Notes: a model not told the origin generated them from the letters alone. A DNA stretch of 27,021 bases from a virus (IMGVR_UViG_3300047496_000141:1-27021); one strand, 5' to 3'; positions 14,388 to 23,076 are shown, counted from the stretch's first letter. Program-made: numbers and translations.

Positions 14388-14761
14388 GCAAAGTTGATAA
14401 AGAAATTCGAGGTCTTCAAACAAAGGAAATGATGAAGTGTGAAGGCTGTGGAGAATATCACCCGGTGGAAGATTGTGAGGTGGTTATCATTAAAATGATA
14501 AAGGGAAAGAATTGCTCCATGACCGCTCCAATCCGGCGTGAGGTCGCTCCGTTTAGGGAGATCGCTCCAGTGTCTCCTGCTGCTGCTCCCGTAGCTCCTA
14601 TAGTAGCTCAGGAAAAAGAGTTTGAGTTTCCTGCTCCCAGCCCTAATCAGCCACAAAAGCCACGGCGAAAGATTATTCCTCCGGGCATTGCTTCTATGAT
14701 GATTGGCCCAGAGCATCCAGGGTTTGAGCAGTACGGATCAAAAGAACATAGACGCGCATAA
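14384..14761 (+). CDS. Cys-pair protein with Pro/Ala-rich linker (125 aa)
   Basis: Residues 19-31 (CEGCGEYHPVEDC) carry a CxxC plus a further Cys and a His, so a small metal knuckle is likely. Residues about 48-94 form a low-complexity Pro/Ala linker (APVSPAAAPVAPIVA). The C-terminus holds a basic IIPPGIASMMIGPEHPGFEQYG motif. The design of knuckle, flexible linker and short peptide suggests a tethering protein. No family recognised. ATGA coupling to the upstream gene. Confidence 0.55.
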   Translation: MSKVDKEIRGLQTKEMMKCEGCGEYHPVEDCEVVIIKMIKGKNCSMTAPIRREVAPFREIAPVSPAAAPVAPIVAQEKEFEFPAPSPNQPQKPRRKIIPPGIASMMIGPEHPGFEQYGSKEHRRA

Positions 14762-14762
14762 T

Positions 14763-15350
14763 ATGAAAAACAGACCACCTATTGAACAACTCCGGGAAGC
14801 CGGACGTATAGCAAAGGAGATGCTCAAGCAAAAGGGCATCATAGGCGCTACCTTGGAAGAGATCGTCAAGGATGCGAACGCTCCTATTTTGCCAGGCATA
14901 CCTTCTTATCTTCCGCACAAGTGGACAATTGCGAAAGCTGGTATGGGGATGGGAGAAATCCTTCGAGAGTGGCTCGCGGCGTGCGGGAGGAACAAAAAGC
15001 GTTTCTCAAATTGCACGCTGTTTTTCAAATTCGCAGTGAAGTATTCCGAGAAGAAAGTGAAGTTGAAGAAGATGGAAAAAATCATGATGGGCATGAGCTT
15101 GAAAGAGCTTGATGATGTTCCGGTTCTTTCCCAGATTATGAAGCCAATGCAGGATTTTCAGGTGATGAAAGCTCTCCTGAAATTCTATATTGATTCTTTC
15201 GCAGTGTCAGTGATGGTTCAGCAGAACGCAAGTACTGAGGAGTACTATGAGTGGTTCTACGACTGGCTCGGTGCGCTTTATAAGCTCTGGGAAAAGAAAG
15301 AAAACGCGGATGCTCAAAAAAAAGAAAAAGAAGACTCAACCGAAGTATAA
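14763..15350 (+). CDS. Hypothetical helical protein (195 aa)
   Basis: I chose the ATG at 14763, immediately after the previous stop (14761), rather than an upstream TTG inside that gene. It is mostly alpha helical and basic: LREAGRIAKEMLKQKG, then GMGMGEILREWLAACGRNKKRF and VKLKKMEKIMMGMSLKEL, with a very charged C-terminal tail. The middle is not transmembrane. It overlaps the next gene by 41 nt at an A-rich stretch. Function unknown. Confidence 0.6.
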   Translation: MKNRPPIEQLREAGRIAKEMLKQKGIIGATLEEIVKDANAPILPGIPSYLPHKWTIAKAGMGMGEILREWLAACGRNKKRFSNCTLFFKFAVKYSEKKVKLKKMEKIMMGMSLKELDDVPVLSQIMKPMQDFQVMKALLKFYIDSFAVSVMVQQNASTEEYYEWFYDWLGALYKLWEKKENADAQKKEKEDSTEV

Positions 15351-15660
15351 ATTCTATGTAGTAAAGCCTCCCCAGAATGCCACGATTGAGAATGAGGACT
15401 ACTCTTCGGAAGAAAGATTCAGTGCCGCAATGCCTACTGACTTTTACGTTCCTTTCATCGAAGAAGAATTTTTTAATGGATACGATGTTGAAAAAGCGAT
15501 ATTCAGAATGAGTCAGAAAGAAGTTTTGATTCTTCTTTTTAAAGCTTTAGGTTTTAAGCCGAAAGAAATAAAAGCTCTTTTGCATTTCAAAAAGACACAG
15601 ACCGTTTATAAAATCACCCACGCTATGAGGCAAGCATACCTTGGGGAGAAAAAGGACTAA
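15310..15660 (+). CDS. Basic protein with sigma-region-4-like helix-turn-helix (116 aa)
   Basis: The internal ATG at 15310 gives MLKKKKKKTQPKYKFYVVKP, a very basic N-terminus; an in-frame ATG further upstream (15247) would overlap the preceding gene by more than 100 nt. The C-terminal part MSQKEVLILLFKALGFKPKE, then IKALLHFKKTQTVYKITHAM (67-106) fits the sigma-70 region 4/LuxR-type plan: 'reVl.L....G....EIA..L..s..tV...i..A'. It lies directly before the portal gene and its putative promoter. A late-gene transcription regulator is therefore plausible, but unproven. Confidence 0.6.
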   Translation: MLKKKKKKTQPKYKFYVVKPPQNATIENEDYSSEERFSAAMPTDFYVPFIEEEFFNGYDVEKAIFRMSQKEVLILLFKALGFKPKEIKALLHFKKTQTVYKITHAMRQAYLGEKKD

Positions 15661-15673
15661 CAAGCTATATAAT
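15645..15673 (+). promoter_or_regulatory. Putative leaderless promoter of the portal gene
   Basis: TATAAT (15668-15673) is followed by TACTTT and the ATG at 15680: exactly 6 nt, so the ATG would be +1. At the -35 distance (17 bp) there is GGAGAA (15645-15650) rather than TTGACA. The same GGAGAA-17-TATAATTAC combination precedes the gene at 23112. Confidence 0.55.
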
Positions 15674-15679
15674 TACTTT

Positions 15680-17653
15680 ATGAATGAAACAAAGTCGGAG
15701 ATTGTGGAGAAGTCCACCGCGATACCACGCGGCATCAAGATTGAGTCAGTGACGAAAACTGAGAGGGTGCTTCATCCTGCTCCTTCGCAATCTCGTTCTC
15801 AGGTTTTTCAAACGGAAAAACAGCGCAATACGGCATATATTCAGCGTGGCATCACCAAGCCTGGGCGCATCTCATACGATGTGCTCAGGCGTTCTGCTAT
15901 GTCCGTACACGCCGTGCGTATTTGCGTGAACGTTCTCAAGGAAAAAGTCACAAAGACAAAGTGGGTGATCCAGAATGTTGACCAAGCCAAGCGTCAGAAG
16001 GACGATCCACGCATAAAGGAACTGACTGAATTTTTCCGTCATCCAAACAAAACCGATTCTTTCCGCACCCTGCTCGACAAGATGCTCGAGGATCTTTTGA
16101 TTCTTGATACGGTCTGTTTGGAAAAGACGCGCTACCCGGACGGCACGCTCGCAGAGCTTCACTTCGTTGACGCTGCAACTGTTCGACCTATTTTTGACGA
16201 GCACGGCAATCAAGACGTTCTCATTCCTTTGCATACCGTCAACGGTGTTGCCGAGCTTCCAGTTTCCTACGTTCAGGTCATGGATAATTCCCAGTACGGC
16301 GGTCCGGAAAGCGGAGAGATCGTCGCGGCGTGGCCTTCGGACGACTTCATTGATTTTCATATGCATCCGCAGGGAAGCATCATCGGCATCGGCTACGGAC
16401 TTTCGCCTATCGAATCTGTCCTCTCAGTCGTTTCGAACATTTTGAACGCTGACAATTACAACGGAACTTATTTCGAGGAAGGTTCTTTCCCTCCAATCAT
16501 TCTCCAGCTCATTGGACAGGTCAACCAGCGCGACATCGAAAGCTATCGCGAATATCTCTATCAGGAACTCGACGGCCGATTCCACCGTCCTGCGATCATG
16601 GCCGGACAGACAAAGGCTGAGGTTATCAACCTCAAAGATCTGAACAACCGTGACATGGAGTTCATGGACTATATGAATTTCCTTTGCCGACTTCTTGCTG
16701 CTGCTTACGGGCTTTCTTCGCAAGACATCGGACTCACGGAAGATACCGGCTCGAAGAACGTCGCGGAGAATCAATCAGATCTTTCTCATCAGAAAGGTTA
16801 CAGCTCAATCCTTCACTTGCTGAAGGAAACTTTCTGCATGGACGTTATTTGGAAAGATTTCAAATTCGATGACCTCGAGTTCGAGTGGGTGGCCGATGAC
16901 AACATTGATCCGAAAACTGCTTCCGAGATTGCTGACCAGCGCCTGAAGAACGGGACGATGACGCTTAACGAAGCTCGTCAGAAGTTCGGCGATCTTCCTT
17001 TCGAGGACTTCGGCAACGCTCCGATGATTTTGACGACTGAGGGATACAAACCTTTGATTGCGCAAGACGTGGACGTTGAAACTGGAAAGCTCATTGAAGG
17101 TACGGAAACCGGCACAGAAGAAGACGGTAAGGAGGTTACGACTTCCGAGGAGGGACTCGAGGATGAGGAGCGTCCAGGCGAGGACGGACAGAAGCCGGAC
17201 AAAGAGCGAGCTGTCGAAGCTGACAATCGTGACGACATTATGGTTGAGGGAGAAGACAATGACGATGAGGAGGGAGAAGAAGATCCGAACTCTGAGAAGA
17301 AGAAAAAGTCCATGCTTGAAAAAGCTTTTGAATCAATCCGCAAGGCATTCTCTGGTGTTGAGCCTCGCACAATTGAGCAGGAGTTCTACATAAATCCGGT
17401 CATGTTCGGTACTTTGTACCAAGGAGCTCGACCAGACATCGCGCGACTTTTCCTCGATAAATTCTCGCCGAAGAACATGAAGAAGATTCAGATGAAAGGA
17501 TTTAAAATGCTTTCATATTCTTACCATTACAACACGGCGAAAAAGACGATGCATGAATATGTTACCAAGTATCCAAAGTCGGCTTGCGGTATGACATATA
17601 CCGAGGACGGCCGAGGAGTTAAGTACACGGTGTACGTTAAAAAAATCATATGA
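15680..17653 (+). CDS. Portal protein (657 aa)
   Basis: The ATG at 15680 is preferred; a TTG-started extension would run back into the preceding gene. The core (residues about 60-440) has the portal plan: RISYDVLRRSAMSVHAVRIC, KVTKTKWVIQNV, a long helical stem, DFHMHPQGSIIGIGYGLSPI (225-244) and a helical wing ending GSKNVAENQSDLSHQKGY. An acidic, Glu/Asp-rich linker (about 470-545) joins a C-terminal domain (QEFYINPVMFGTLYQGARPD... VKYTVYVKKII) that I do not recognise. The dodecameric ring forms the DNA entry vertex and docks terminase. The C-terminal domain is an unusual addition. Confidence 0.88.
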   Translation: MNETKSEIVEKSTAIPRGIKIESVTKTERVLHPAPSQSRSQVFQTEKQRNTAYIQRGITKPGRISYDVLRRSAMSVHAVRICVNVLKEKVTKTKWVIQNVDQAKRQKDDPRIKELTEFFRHPNKTDSFRTLLDKMLEDLLILDTVCLEKTRYPDGTLAELHFVDAATVRPIFDEHGNQDVLIPLHTVNGVAELPVSYVQVMDNSQYGGPESGEIVAAWPSDDFIDFHMHPQGSIIGIGYGLSPIESVLSVVSNILNADNYNGTYFEEGSFPPIILQLIGQVNQRDIESYREYLYQELDGRFHRPAIMAGQTKAEVINLKDLNNRDMEFMDYMNFLCRLLAAAYGLSSQDIGLTEDTGSKNVAENQSDLSHQKGYSSILHLLKETFCMDVIWKDFKFDDLEFEWVADDNIDPKTASEIADQRLKNGTMTLNEARQKFGDLPFEDFGNAPMILTTEGYKPLIAQDVDVETGKLIEGTETGTEEDGKEVTTSEEGLEDEERPGEDGQKPDKERAVEADNRDDIMVEGEDNDDEEGEEDPNSEKKKKSMLEKAFESIRKAFSGVEPRTIEQEFYINPVMFGTLYQGARPDIARLFLDKFSPKNMKKIQMKGFKMLSYSYHYNTAKKTMHEYVTKYPKSACGMTYTEDGRGVKYTVYVKKII

Positions 17654-17952
17654 TTACATTTCCAACAAACGGAGGAGGGAGGACAGTTTCAACGACTGGC
17701 GCAAAAAGCATAGTCGCTGCTTCTATTCCATGCACGCGCATTGACATTCAAGCGCTCGCCACGAACACGAAGAACGTCGCTGTTGGTAGCGCCGGAGCGA
17801 ACGCAACGCCAGGCTCGGAAAACGGAATACAGTTGCAGCCTGGCGAAATCTACAACATCGACTTTCCAGTTGATGCATTATCCATTTTCCTAAACCCGTT
17901 GGTCTCGGGTGAGGGTGTGTCTTACACCTACTGGCAAGGCCAGACAGTATAA
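17650..17952 (+). CDS. Small beta-rich virion-type protein (100 aa)
   Basis: ATGA-coupled to the portal. Pattern: AASIPCTRIDIQALATNTKN, VAVGSAGANATP, GIQLQPGEIYNIDFPVD and GVSYTYWQGQTV. This is the layout of a compact beta-sandwich seen in many phages next to head or fibre genes, with conserved 'C..i.iqA...N...v.vG' and 'G..L.pGe...i'. It may be a head-decoration, connector or fibre-attachment protein. The specific role is not decidable from sequence. Confidence 0.65.
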   Translation: MITFPTNGGGRTVSTTGAKSIVAASIPCTRIDIQALATNTKNVAVGSAGANATPGSENGIQLQPGEIYNIDFPVDALSIFLNPLVSGEGVSYTYWQGQTV

Positions 17953-17956
17953 AAAC

Positions 17957-18766
17957 ATGACTGCAAATCGAGTAACGCAATTTGGTGGAGGAAATTCGGG
18001 AGGTTCTTCCGCTCTCCCTCTTAATGCCATTCAGCTCGGTAACGGAGCTGGCGGTTTTAAAACAGTCGCAGGAACTACGCTCGACGTCACAGGAAATGCT
18101 CGAGGAACTGGTGCCCTTGATATTCAAAGTGTCCGCTCCGCAGTTACTCAAGTGGCTTCTGGATTTAATGCTTTTGCTCTTGGACTTCGGGAAGAGGCTT
18201 CTGGTGACAGTAGTCTTGCGCTTGGAACAGACAATGTGGCTGCGGGGACCAGTGCTTACGCTATTGGAGCGGGTAACACAGCCTCCATCGCAGGAGATGT
18301 TGCTATTGGTGGTGGAAATACTGCACAAGGAGGTGCGAGTACCGCGATCGGAGTAGGGAATACGGTGTTTGGAAGTGGCGCTATGGCGTTAGGACGTAGT
18401 TGTATAGCCTTTGCTGCGAACTGCATCGCTATGGGTATTTCCATAGCAAACTTTGTCGCGAACTCCCTTGAGATTGGAGCTTCAAACGCTGAAAAGGTAC
18501 GTATCGACGCAAATGGAGTAAACAGCATCACAGCAGCAGGATACTACCTCAGAAACGGAGTCCCTATCTTTAACGGAATTTTAGCAGCAACAGGCACTGT
18601 CAACGGCAGCAACACAGTCTTCACTTTTGCCTATGCTCCCCAGATCATCGTAGTAGACGGCGGAAAATTTATGCAGCAAACCTCAAGTGACGGAACGGTG
18701 AACTGGACGGGCACGACAACAATAACTTTAACAGTAGCACCTAACTTTGATATTTTTGGAATCTAA
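17957..18766 (+). CDS. YadA-head-like fibre protein (269 aa)
   Basis: The start at 17957 is 4 nt after the preceding stop. Residues about 70-160 consist of roughly 14-residue repeats of the type ASGDSSLALGTDNV, AAGTSAYAIGAGNT, AQGGASTAIGVGNT, VFGSGAMALG. This is the left-handed beta-roll of YadA/Hia-type adhesin heads, also common in phage fibres. The C-terminal domain (ATGTVNGSNTVFTFAYAPQI, VVDGGKFMQ, then TTTITLTVAPNFDIFGI) looks like a receptor-binding or trimerisation tip. No signal peptide. Likely a trimeric tail fibre or head fibre; its position next to the portal is odd for a tail fibre. Confidence 0.75.
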   Translation: MTANRVTQFGGGNSGGSSALPLNAIQLGNGAGGFKTVAGTTLDVTGNARGTGALDIQSVRSAVTQVASGFNAFALGLREEASGDSSLALGTDNVAAGTSAYAIGAGNTASIAGDVAIGGGNTAQGGASTAIGVGNTVFGSGAMALGRSCIAFAANCIAMGISIANFVANSLEIGASNAEKVRIDANGVNSITAAGYYLRNGVPIFNGILAATGTVNGSNTVFTFAYAPQIIVVDGGKFMQQTSSDGTVNWTGTTTITLTVAPNFDIFGI

Positions 18767-18770
18767 ACAT

Positions 18771-18827
18771 ATGAAAAAAATAATTTACATTTTGTTGTTC
18801 GCGCTCATGCCAGTTATTTCACAGGCG
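18771..18827 (+). other. Predicted signal-peptide coding segment
   Basis: It encodes Lys-Lys, a hydrophobic core (IIYILLFALMPVI) and SQA before an AFPASW mature start, matching the small-residue rule at -3 and -1. Read directly from translation; secretion is inferred. Confidence 0.7.
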
Positions 18828-21800
18828 GCCTTTCCAGCATCATGGCAGGCAACTTCTACCACCCAGGGCTCAATCTCTCCGGTGAGAATAAACGGAACAG
18901 ATCAAGCTGTGATGGCAACGTATTTCATGGCCACCTCAACCTCAGCCACTTCTACTTTCGCGAATGGAATCAATCTTACAAAAGGCTGTTTTTCAATAAA
19001 TACACTTTGTCTCACCCAAAACTCAGGCACGGTCACATCGGTAGCGATGACAGTCCCAACAGGATTATCCGTCTCCGGCTCACCAATTACTAATTCGGGT
19101 ACTTTTGGATTAACTTTGACAGCTGGGTACAATATCCCCTTAACAGCTTCGACCACGCAATGGAATAATCTTTACCAAAGTTCAACGACTTTACCATATG
19201 TTACTTCGGTGAATATTACTGTACCGACAGGACTTTCAATTAGCGGTTGTCCCGTAACATCCTCAGGAACTTGCGCGATTTCACTTGGCGCTGGATATGT
19301 CATACCACTTACGGCTTCAACAACGCAATGGAATGCTCTTGTGGCTGCATCAACTTCTCTTCCTTATGTTACTTCCGTGGGACTTACAGTTCCAACCGGA
19401 CTTTCAGTATCTAACTCTCCGATCACATCTTCAGGAAATATCGGACTTTCACTTCAATCCGGCTACAATATTCCGCTTAACGCTTCGACTACGAATTGGA
19501 ATAATTTTTTTAACACGCCTTCAAGTCAAATCACAGCAGGAACGAATCTCTCATGGTCCGGAAATACATTGAACGCATCGGGTGGCGGTGGTGGATCGGG
19601 AATGGTCGGAACTTCCACAGTCCCAACAGTCGGACAGCTTGCTTACTGGACTAGTAATGGAACACCCTCACTTCTGGGTTCAGAAGCCACGAGTGCGCCG
19701 AGCCTCGGTTTGGGTCTTACCTATACCGGAAATCTAGGATATTTTGCCAGCGGTACAAGTGGAACTCTTAATATTGCAACTTCCTCTTTATACACAGGAA
19801 GTACAGGTCAGGTTGCTTATTTTAATGGAACAAATGCAATTTCTGGAAATTCCGCTGTATTCATTTCAGCTTCGAACAATGTTGGAATCAATAACACTTC
19901 TCCAACTCAAGCGCTTGATGTTGGAGGTTTTATAAACACAGACCAGTTCTCAGGATATAAGCAAGCGGGAAGCTTGCTGGGCTACGCTTCTTCTACAAAC
20001 CAAGCTACCATTTGGGGAATTATTGCCGGAGGAAACAACGCGACAACTTCGGCGACAATCGGAGAAACTACGGCCATTGGATATAGTGCGCTCAATGCCC
20101 TTACTACTGGAACCTCAAATACCGCCGTCGGTGATTTTGCAGGTAAGTTTCTCACTACTGGTATTGGAAACGTGGCATTGGGTAGCAATGCTTTGCGTGG
20201 CTTTTCAGCAGGTTCACCACTTACCGGAACTGGAAACATTGCAATCGGAACAAGCTCACTTCTTCAAGTCACTGGCGCAGCTTCAAGCAATATCGGTATC
20301 GGAGGATATGCTCTCGCTTCTATCGGCTCAGGTTCAAACAACATTCAAATTGGAGCGAATCCCGCTATTGGTGGCGGTATTCTTTCGGGTTCAGCAGCAA
20401 GCAACATTCTGATTGGTAACGGAGTCACCGCTCCGACCGCAGCAGGTAGCAACCAGCTCAATATCGGAAATACTATCTTCGGCTCCAACATATACAGTAC
20501 TCAAAGTACGGTTAGCTCTGCTCCTGTTGCAAACAGTTCTATCGGAATCGGGACAAGTACTGCAATCGCAAAGTTCGCAATTCAAGGAAACTCAAGCGAC
20601 ACATACGCAAACCTTTTTCTCATCGCTTCCTCAACTCCAACAGCGACAACAACTCTCTTGAATCTCACGAATGCAGGACAGCTTAATGTAAACGGGTTTA
20701 TAAATACCGACCAGTTCTCAGGATATAAACAAAACGGCACGACGATTTTATACGCTTCTTCCACAAACCGCTCTATGGCAGTAGGAGTTTCGGCAGGTGG
20801 AACTTCATTTCAGAATTTCTCTACACCTGTTGACGATACCTTTGTAGGCAACAACTCAGGTCGAGGTCTTGCAACTACCAACGCAGGAGGAAATACTGGC
20901 TTGGGTTCTGCGGCTTTGAGTGTTTCTTCAAACCTCACCGGAGCAGCAAACACAGCAATCGGAGTTTCTACTTTGGCGGCAAACAATACAGGTCAGTACA
21001 ACACAGCATTGGGAGCAAGTGGTTGTACAATAAACGCAGCAGGTTCAGGAAATCTTTGTCTCGGGGCAAATGCGGGAACTAAAATAAACAGTTCGAGTAA
21101 CTTTGTTCTCAACGCTTCCACTACCGCGTACTCCACCCTTGCACTTGAGAAGACCAACTCCATGATGTTTGGCACGTTTGCCAACAATGGAAACGCTCAG
21201 GCTCTTGCCATCAATGCACTTACTGGAATTGGAACCACAACTTCAATCGCAAAGCTCGCCGTTCAATCAGTCGCAACAGACGCAACGCAGTATCTTTTCG
21301 ACGTAGCTACAACTTCGGGTGCCGCTGTATTTGATGTCACAAGCAATGGAAACGTCGGTATCGGTACATCATCACCGTCACAAGTGCTTTCTCTTGTGGG
21401 CGGTATTTATGCCTCATCGACAGCGACTTCAACATTCCTGGGAGGAGGCATCAATCTCATCACCGCAGCGGGTAACATTCCTTGCTATGCTGTGAACGGT
21501 ACTTGCATTACACAAAATGCAGGAACTGTGACTTCGGTTGCAGCTACAGTGCCTTCTATTTTTTCGATCTCCGGCTCACCTATAACCGGGGCAGGAACGC
21601 TTGCAATGACCTACAGCGGCACTGCTCTGCCTGTTGCGAACGGTGGAACCGGACAGACAACTTTCGGTCAAGGTTGGCTCAGTTCTGACGGAACGACAAT
21701 CACTTCTTCGACTTCGCCAACGGTAAATTACATCACTGCAACCTCCACGACAGCAACTTCAACTTTTGGTTATGGAATCAATCTCCAAGGTGGTTGTTTC

Positions 21801-23072
21801 GCAATCGCAACAGTTTGTATCGGAGGTGGTTCAGGAACAAACTACTTCACAAACACGGGCAATGATACGTTGCTCACTACCGGTACTTTCCTCGATGTCC
21901 CTGCGACTGGCGGATATAATATTGGCGCGTCTTTGCTCGGTTATGCTTCCTCAACTAATCAAGCTACGATCTGGGGACTTGGTGCAGGTGGAAATAACGC
22001 AACAACCTCGGCAACTGTAAAAGGAGCAACTGCGCTCGGCTACCACGCACTCACTTCACTTTCTACTGGCAATGGAAACACCGCAGTCGGTTGGAATAGT
22101 TTGTCACTTGATACCACAGCTCCAAACAACACCGCAGTCGGTTTTGGTGCGCTCTGGGGAACCGGAGCTTTTGGAGCAACCGGAAACAACACTGCTATCG
22201 GTTACGAAGCTGCAGCATCCACCACGAGCGGAAACAACAACACCTTTGTGGGAAGCAATGCCGGAACTTTCGTCAGTTCTGGTTCGCAGAACGTTGCAAT
22301 CGGTGTGACTTCTCTTTACGGTCTTTCTGCTGCAATCACTGGCTCGGATAACGTCGCCATCGGTAACAGTTCTATGCTGCAATTGAATGGAGCTGCTGCA
22401 GCGAACATCGGTCTTGGTTTTAACTCTCTTTCTGCTCTTGGTACTGGTTCAAACAACATTCAAATCGGGGCATATAACTCAAGCGGTGGTATAAACGGAA
22501 GTGCATCTTCCAACATTATGATTGGAAACGGTGTACAAACTCCAAGCGTATCAGGCAGCAACCAACTCAACATAGGCAATGCAATTTACGGTTTGAACAT
22601 GTACGGAAATCTAAACACAATATCTTCCGCTCCGAATGCAAACGCTTCAATCGGTATCGGAACTTCAACCGCAATTTCAAAGTTCGCAATCAGCCTCAAT
22701 AGCAATGACACTCTCGGTAATGCTTTCCTAGTGAGCTCTTCTACTGCCTCAGCGACAACAACTCTTTTCGGAATCACAAATACCGGACACATTTTTGGAA
22801 CTTCTACAAACCCAGTTCTCTCATCATGCGGTACAAGTCCAACAATAGTAGGAAGCGACTCGCACGGAACTATCACTGTTGGCTCTGTTTCGGCCACAGG
22901 CTGTACTATGACTTTCTCAACTCCTTATGCAACCGCACCAAGTTGCGTAATCAGCAACCGAAGTATGTCAGTAGTAAATGCTCTAACGTACACCGTCACG
23001 ACATCTGCACTTACACTCACGCAAACCGGACTTACCGGAGATTTGATTGATTATATCTGTATGCAAAATTAA
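18771..23072 (+). CDS. Giant repeat-rich fibre/adhesin with N-terminal signal peptide (1433 aa)
   Basis: Start at 18771 (an in-frame ATG at 18747 lies in the previous gene). Residues 1-19 are a textbook signal peptide (MKKIIYILLFALMPVISQA). A Ser/Thr-rich module follows (WQATSTTQGSISP, MATSTSATSTFANGINL), of a kind I recall from secreted CPR proteins. Residues about 88-269 are three tandem beta repeats (VTSV..TVPTGLSVS.SPITSSG, with ASTTQWN linkers). YadA-head repeats (AIGYSALNALTTGTSNTAVG type) occur around 435-600, 670-770 and 1087-1270. PVANGGTGQTT near 955-970 is a tail-fibre motif. The C-terminal domain (CGTSPTIVGSDSHGTITVGS) matches phage-fibre tips. The signal peptide conflicts with a cytoplasmically assembled fibre, so export to the host envelope is a real alternative. 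Confidence 0.8.
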   Translation: MKKIIYILLFALMPVISQAAFPASWQATSTTQGSISPVRINGTDQAVMATYFMATSTSATSTFANGINLTKGCFSINTLCLTQNSGTVTSVAMTVPTGLSVSGSPITNSGTFGLTLTAGYNIPLTASTTQWNNLYQSSTTLPYVTSVNITVPTGLSISGCPVTSSGTCAISLGAGYVIPLTASTTQWNALVAASTSLPYVTSVGLTVPTGLSVSNSPITSSGNIGLSLQSGYNIPLNASTTNWNNFFNTPSSQITAGTNLSWSGNTLNASGGGGGSGMVGTSTVPTVGQLAYWTSNGTPSLLGSEATSAPSLGLGLTYTGNLGYFASGTSGTLNIATSSLYTGSTGQVAYFNGTNAISGNSAVFISASNNVGINNTSPTQALDVGGFINTDQFSGYKQAGSLLGYASSTNQATIWGIIAGGNNATTSATIGETTAIGYSALNALTTGTSNTAVGDFAGKFLTTGIGNVALGSNALRGFSAGSPLTGTGNIAIGTSSLLQVTGAASSNIGIGGYALASIGSGSNNIQIGANPAIGGGILSGSAASNILIGNGVTAPTAAGSNQLNIGNTIFGSNIYSTQSTVSSAPVANSSIGIGTSTAIAKFAIQGNSSDTYANLFLIASSTPTATTTLLNLTNAGQLNVNGFINTDQFSGYKQNGTTILYASSTNRSMAVGVSAGGTSFQNFSTPVDDTFVGNNSGRGLATTNAGGNTGLGSAALSVSSNLTGAANTAIGVSTLAANNTGQYNTALGASGCTINAAGSGNLCLGANAGTKINSSSNFVLNASTTAYSTLALEKTNSMMFGTFANNGNAQALAINALTGIGTTTSIAKLAVQSVATDATQYLFDVATTSGAAVFDVTSNGNVGIGTSSPSQVLSLVGGIYASSTATSTFLGGGINLITAAGNIPCYAVNGTCITQNAGTVTSVAATVPSIFSISGSPITGAGTLAMTYSGTALPVANGGTGQTTFGQGWLSSDGTTITSSTSPTVNYITATSTTATSTFGYGINLQGGCFAIATVCIGGGSGTNYFTNTGNDTLLTTGTFLDVPATGGYNIGASLLGYASSTNQATIWGLGAGGNNATTSATVKGATALGYHALTSLSTGNGNTAVGWNSLSLDTTAPNNTAVGFGALWGTGAFGATGNNTAIGYEAAASTTSGNNNTFVGSNAGTFVSSGSQNVAIGVTSLYGLSAAITGSDNVAIGNSSMLQLNGAAAANIGLGFNSLSALGTGSNNIQIGAYNSSGGINGSASSNIMIGNGVQTPSVSGSNQLNIGNAIYGLNMYGNLNTISSAPNANASIGIGTSTAISKFAISLNSNDTLGNAFLVSSSTASATTTLFGITNTGHIFGTSTNPVLSSCGTSPTIVGSDSHGTITVGSVSATGCTMTFSTPYATAPSCVISNRSMSVVNALTYTVTTSALTLTQTGLTGDLIDYICMQN
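19032..19575 (+). repeat. Three tandem protein-coding repeats in the giant fibre
   Basis: Three successive units of about 55-60 codons begin VTSVAMTVPTGLSVSGSPIT, VTSVNITVPTGLSISGCPVT and VTSVGLTVPTGLSVSNSPIT. Each is followed by an L..GY.IPL.ASTT.WN segment. Repeats of this kind form elongated fibre shafts. Confidence 0.75.
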
Positions 23073-23076
23073 TAAG

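Noticed and set aside
14757-14762. CATAAT directly before the ATG at 14763 as a promoter
   Set aside because: The hexamer touches the ATG with no gap and includes the stop codon of the previous gene; the geometry does not fit the 6-nt class.
15316-15323. A8 run as a programmed -1 frameshift site
   Set aside because: The following gene lies in the +1 frame relative to the upstream one and has its own ATG at 15310; a -1 slip would not enter it.
15641-15679. TTG-started extension of the portal
   Set aside because: It would overlap the preceding gene, whereas the ATG at 15680 has a matching -10 box 6 nt upstream.
17723-18328. Minus-strand Ser-rich ORF (201 aa) across 17723-18328
   Set aside because: It spans two well-supported + genes and has a low-complexity composition.
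18130-18420. Repeated YadA-head units as a CRISPR array
   Set aside because: Repeats are degenerate at the DNA level, conserved as protein motifs and lie inside an open reading frame without constant spacers.
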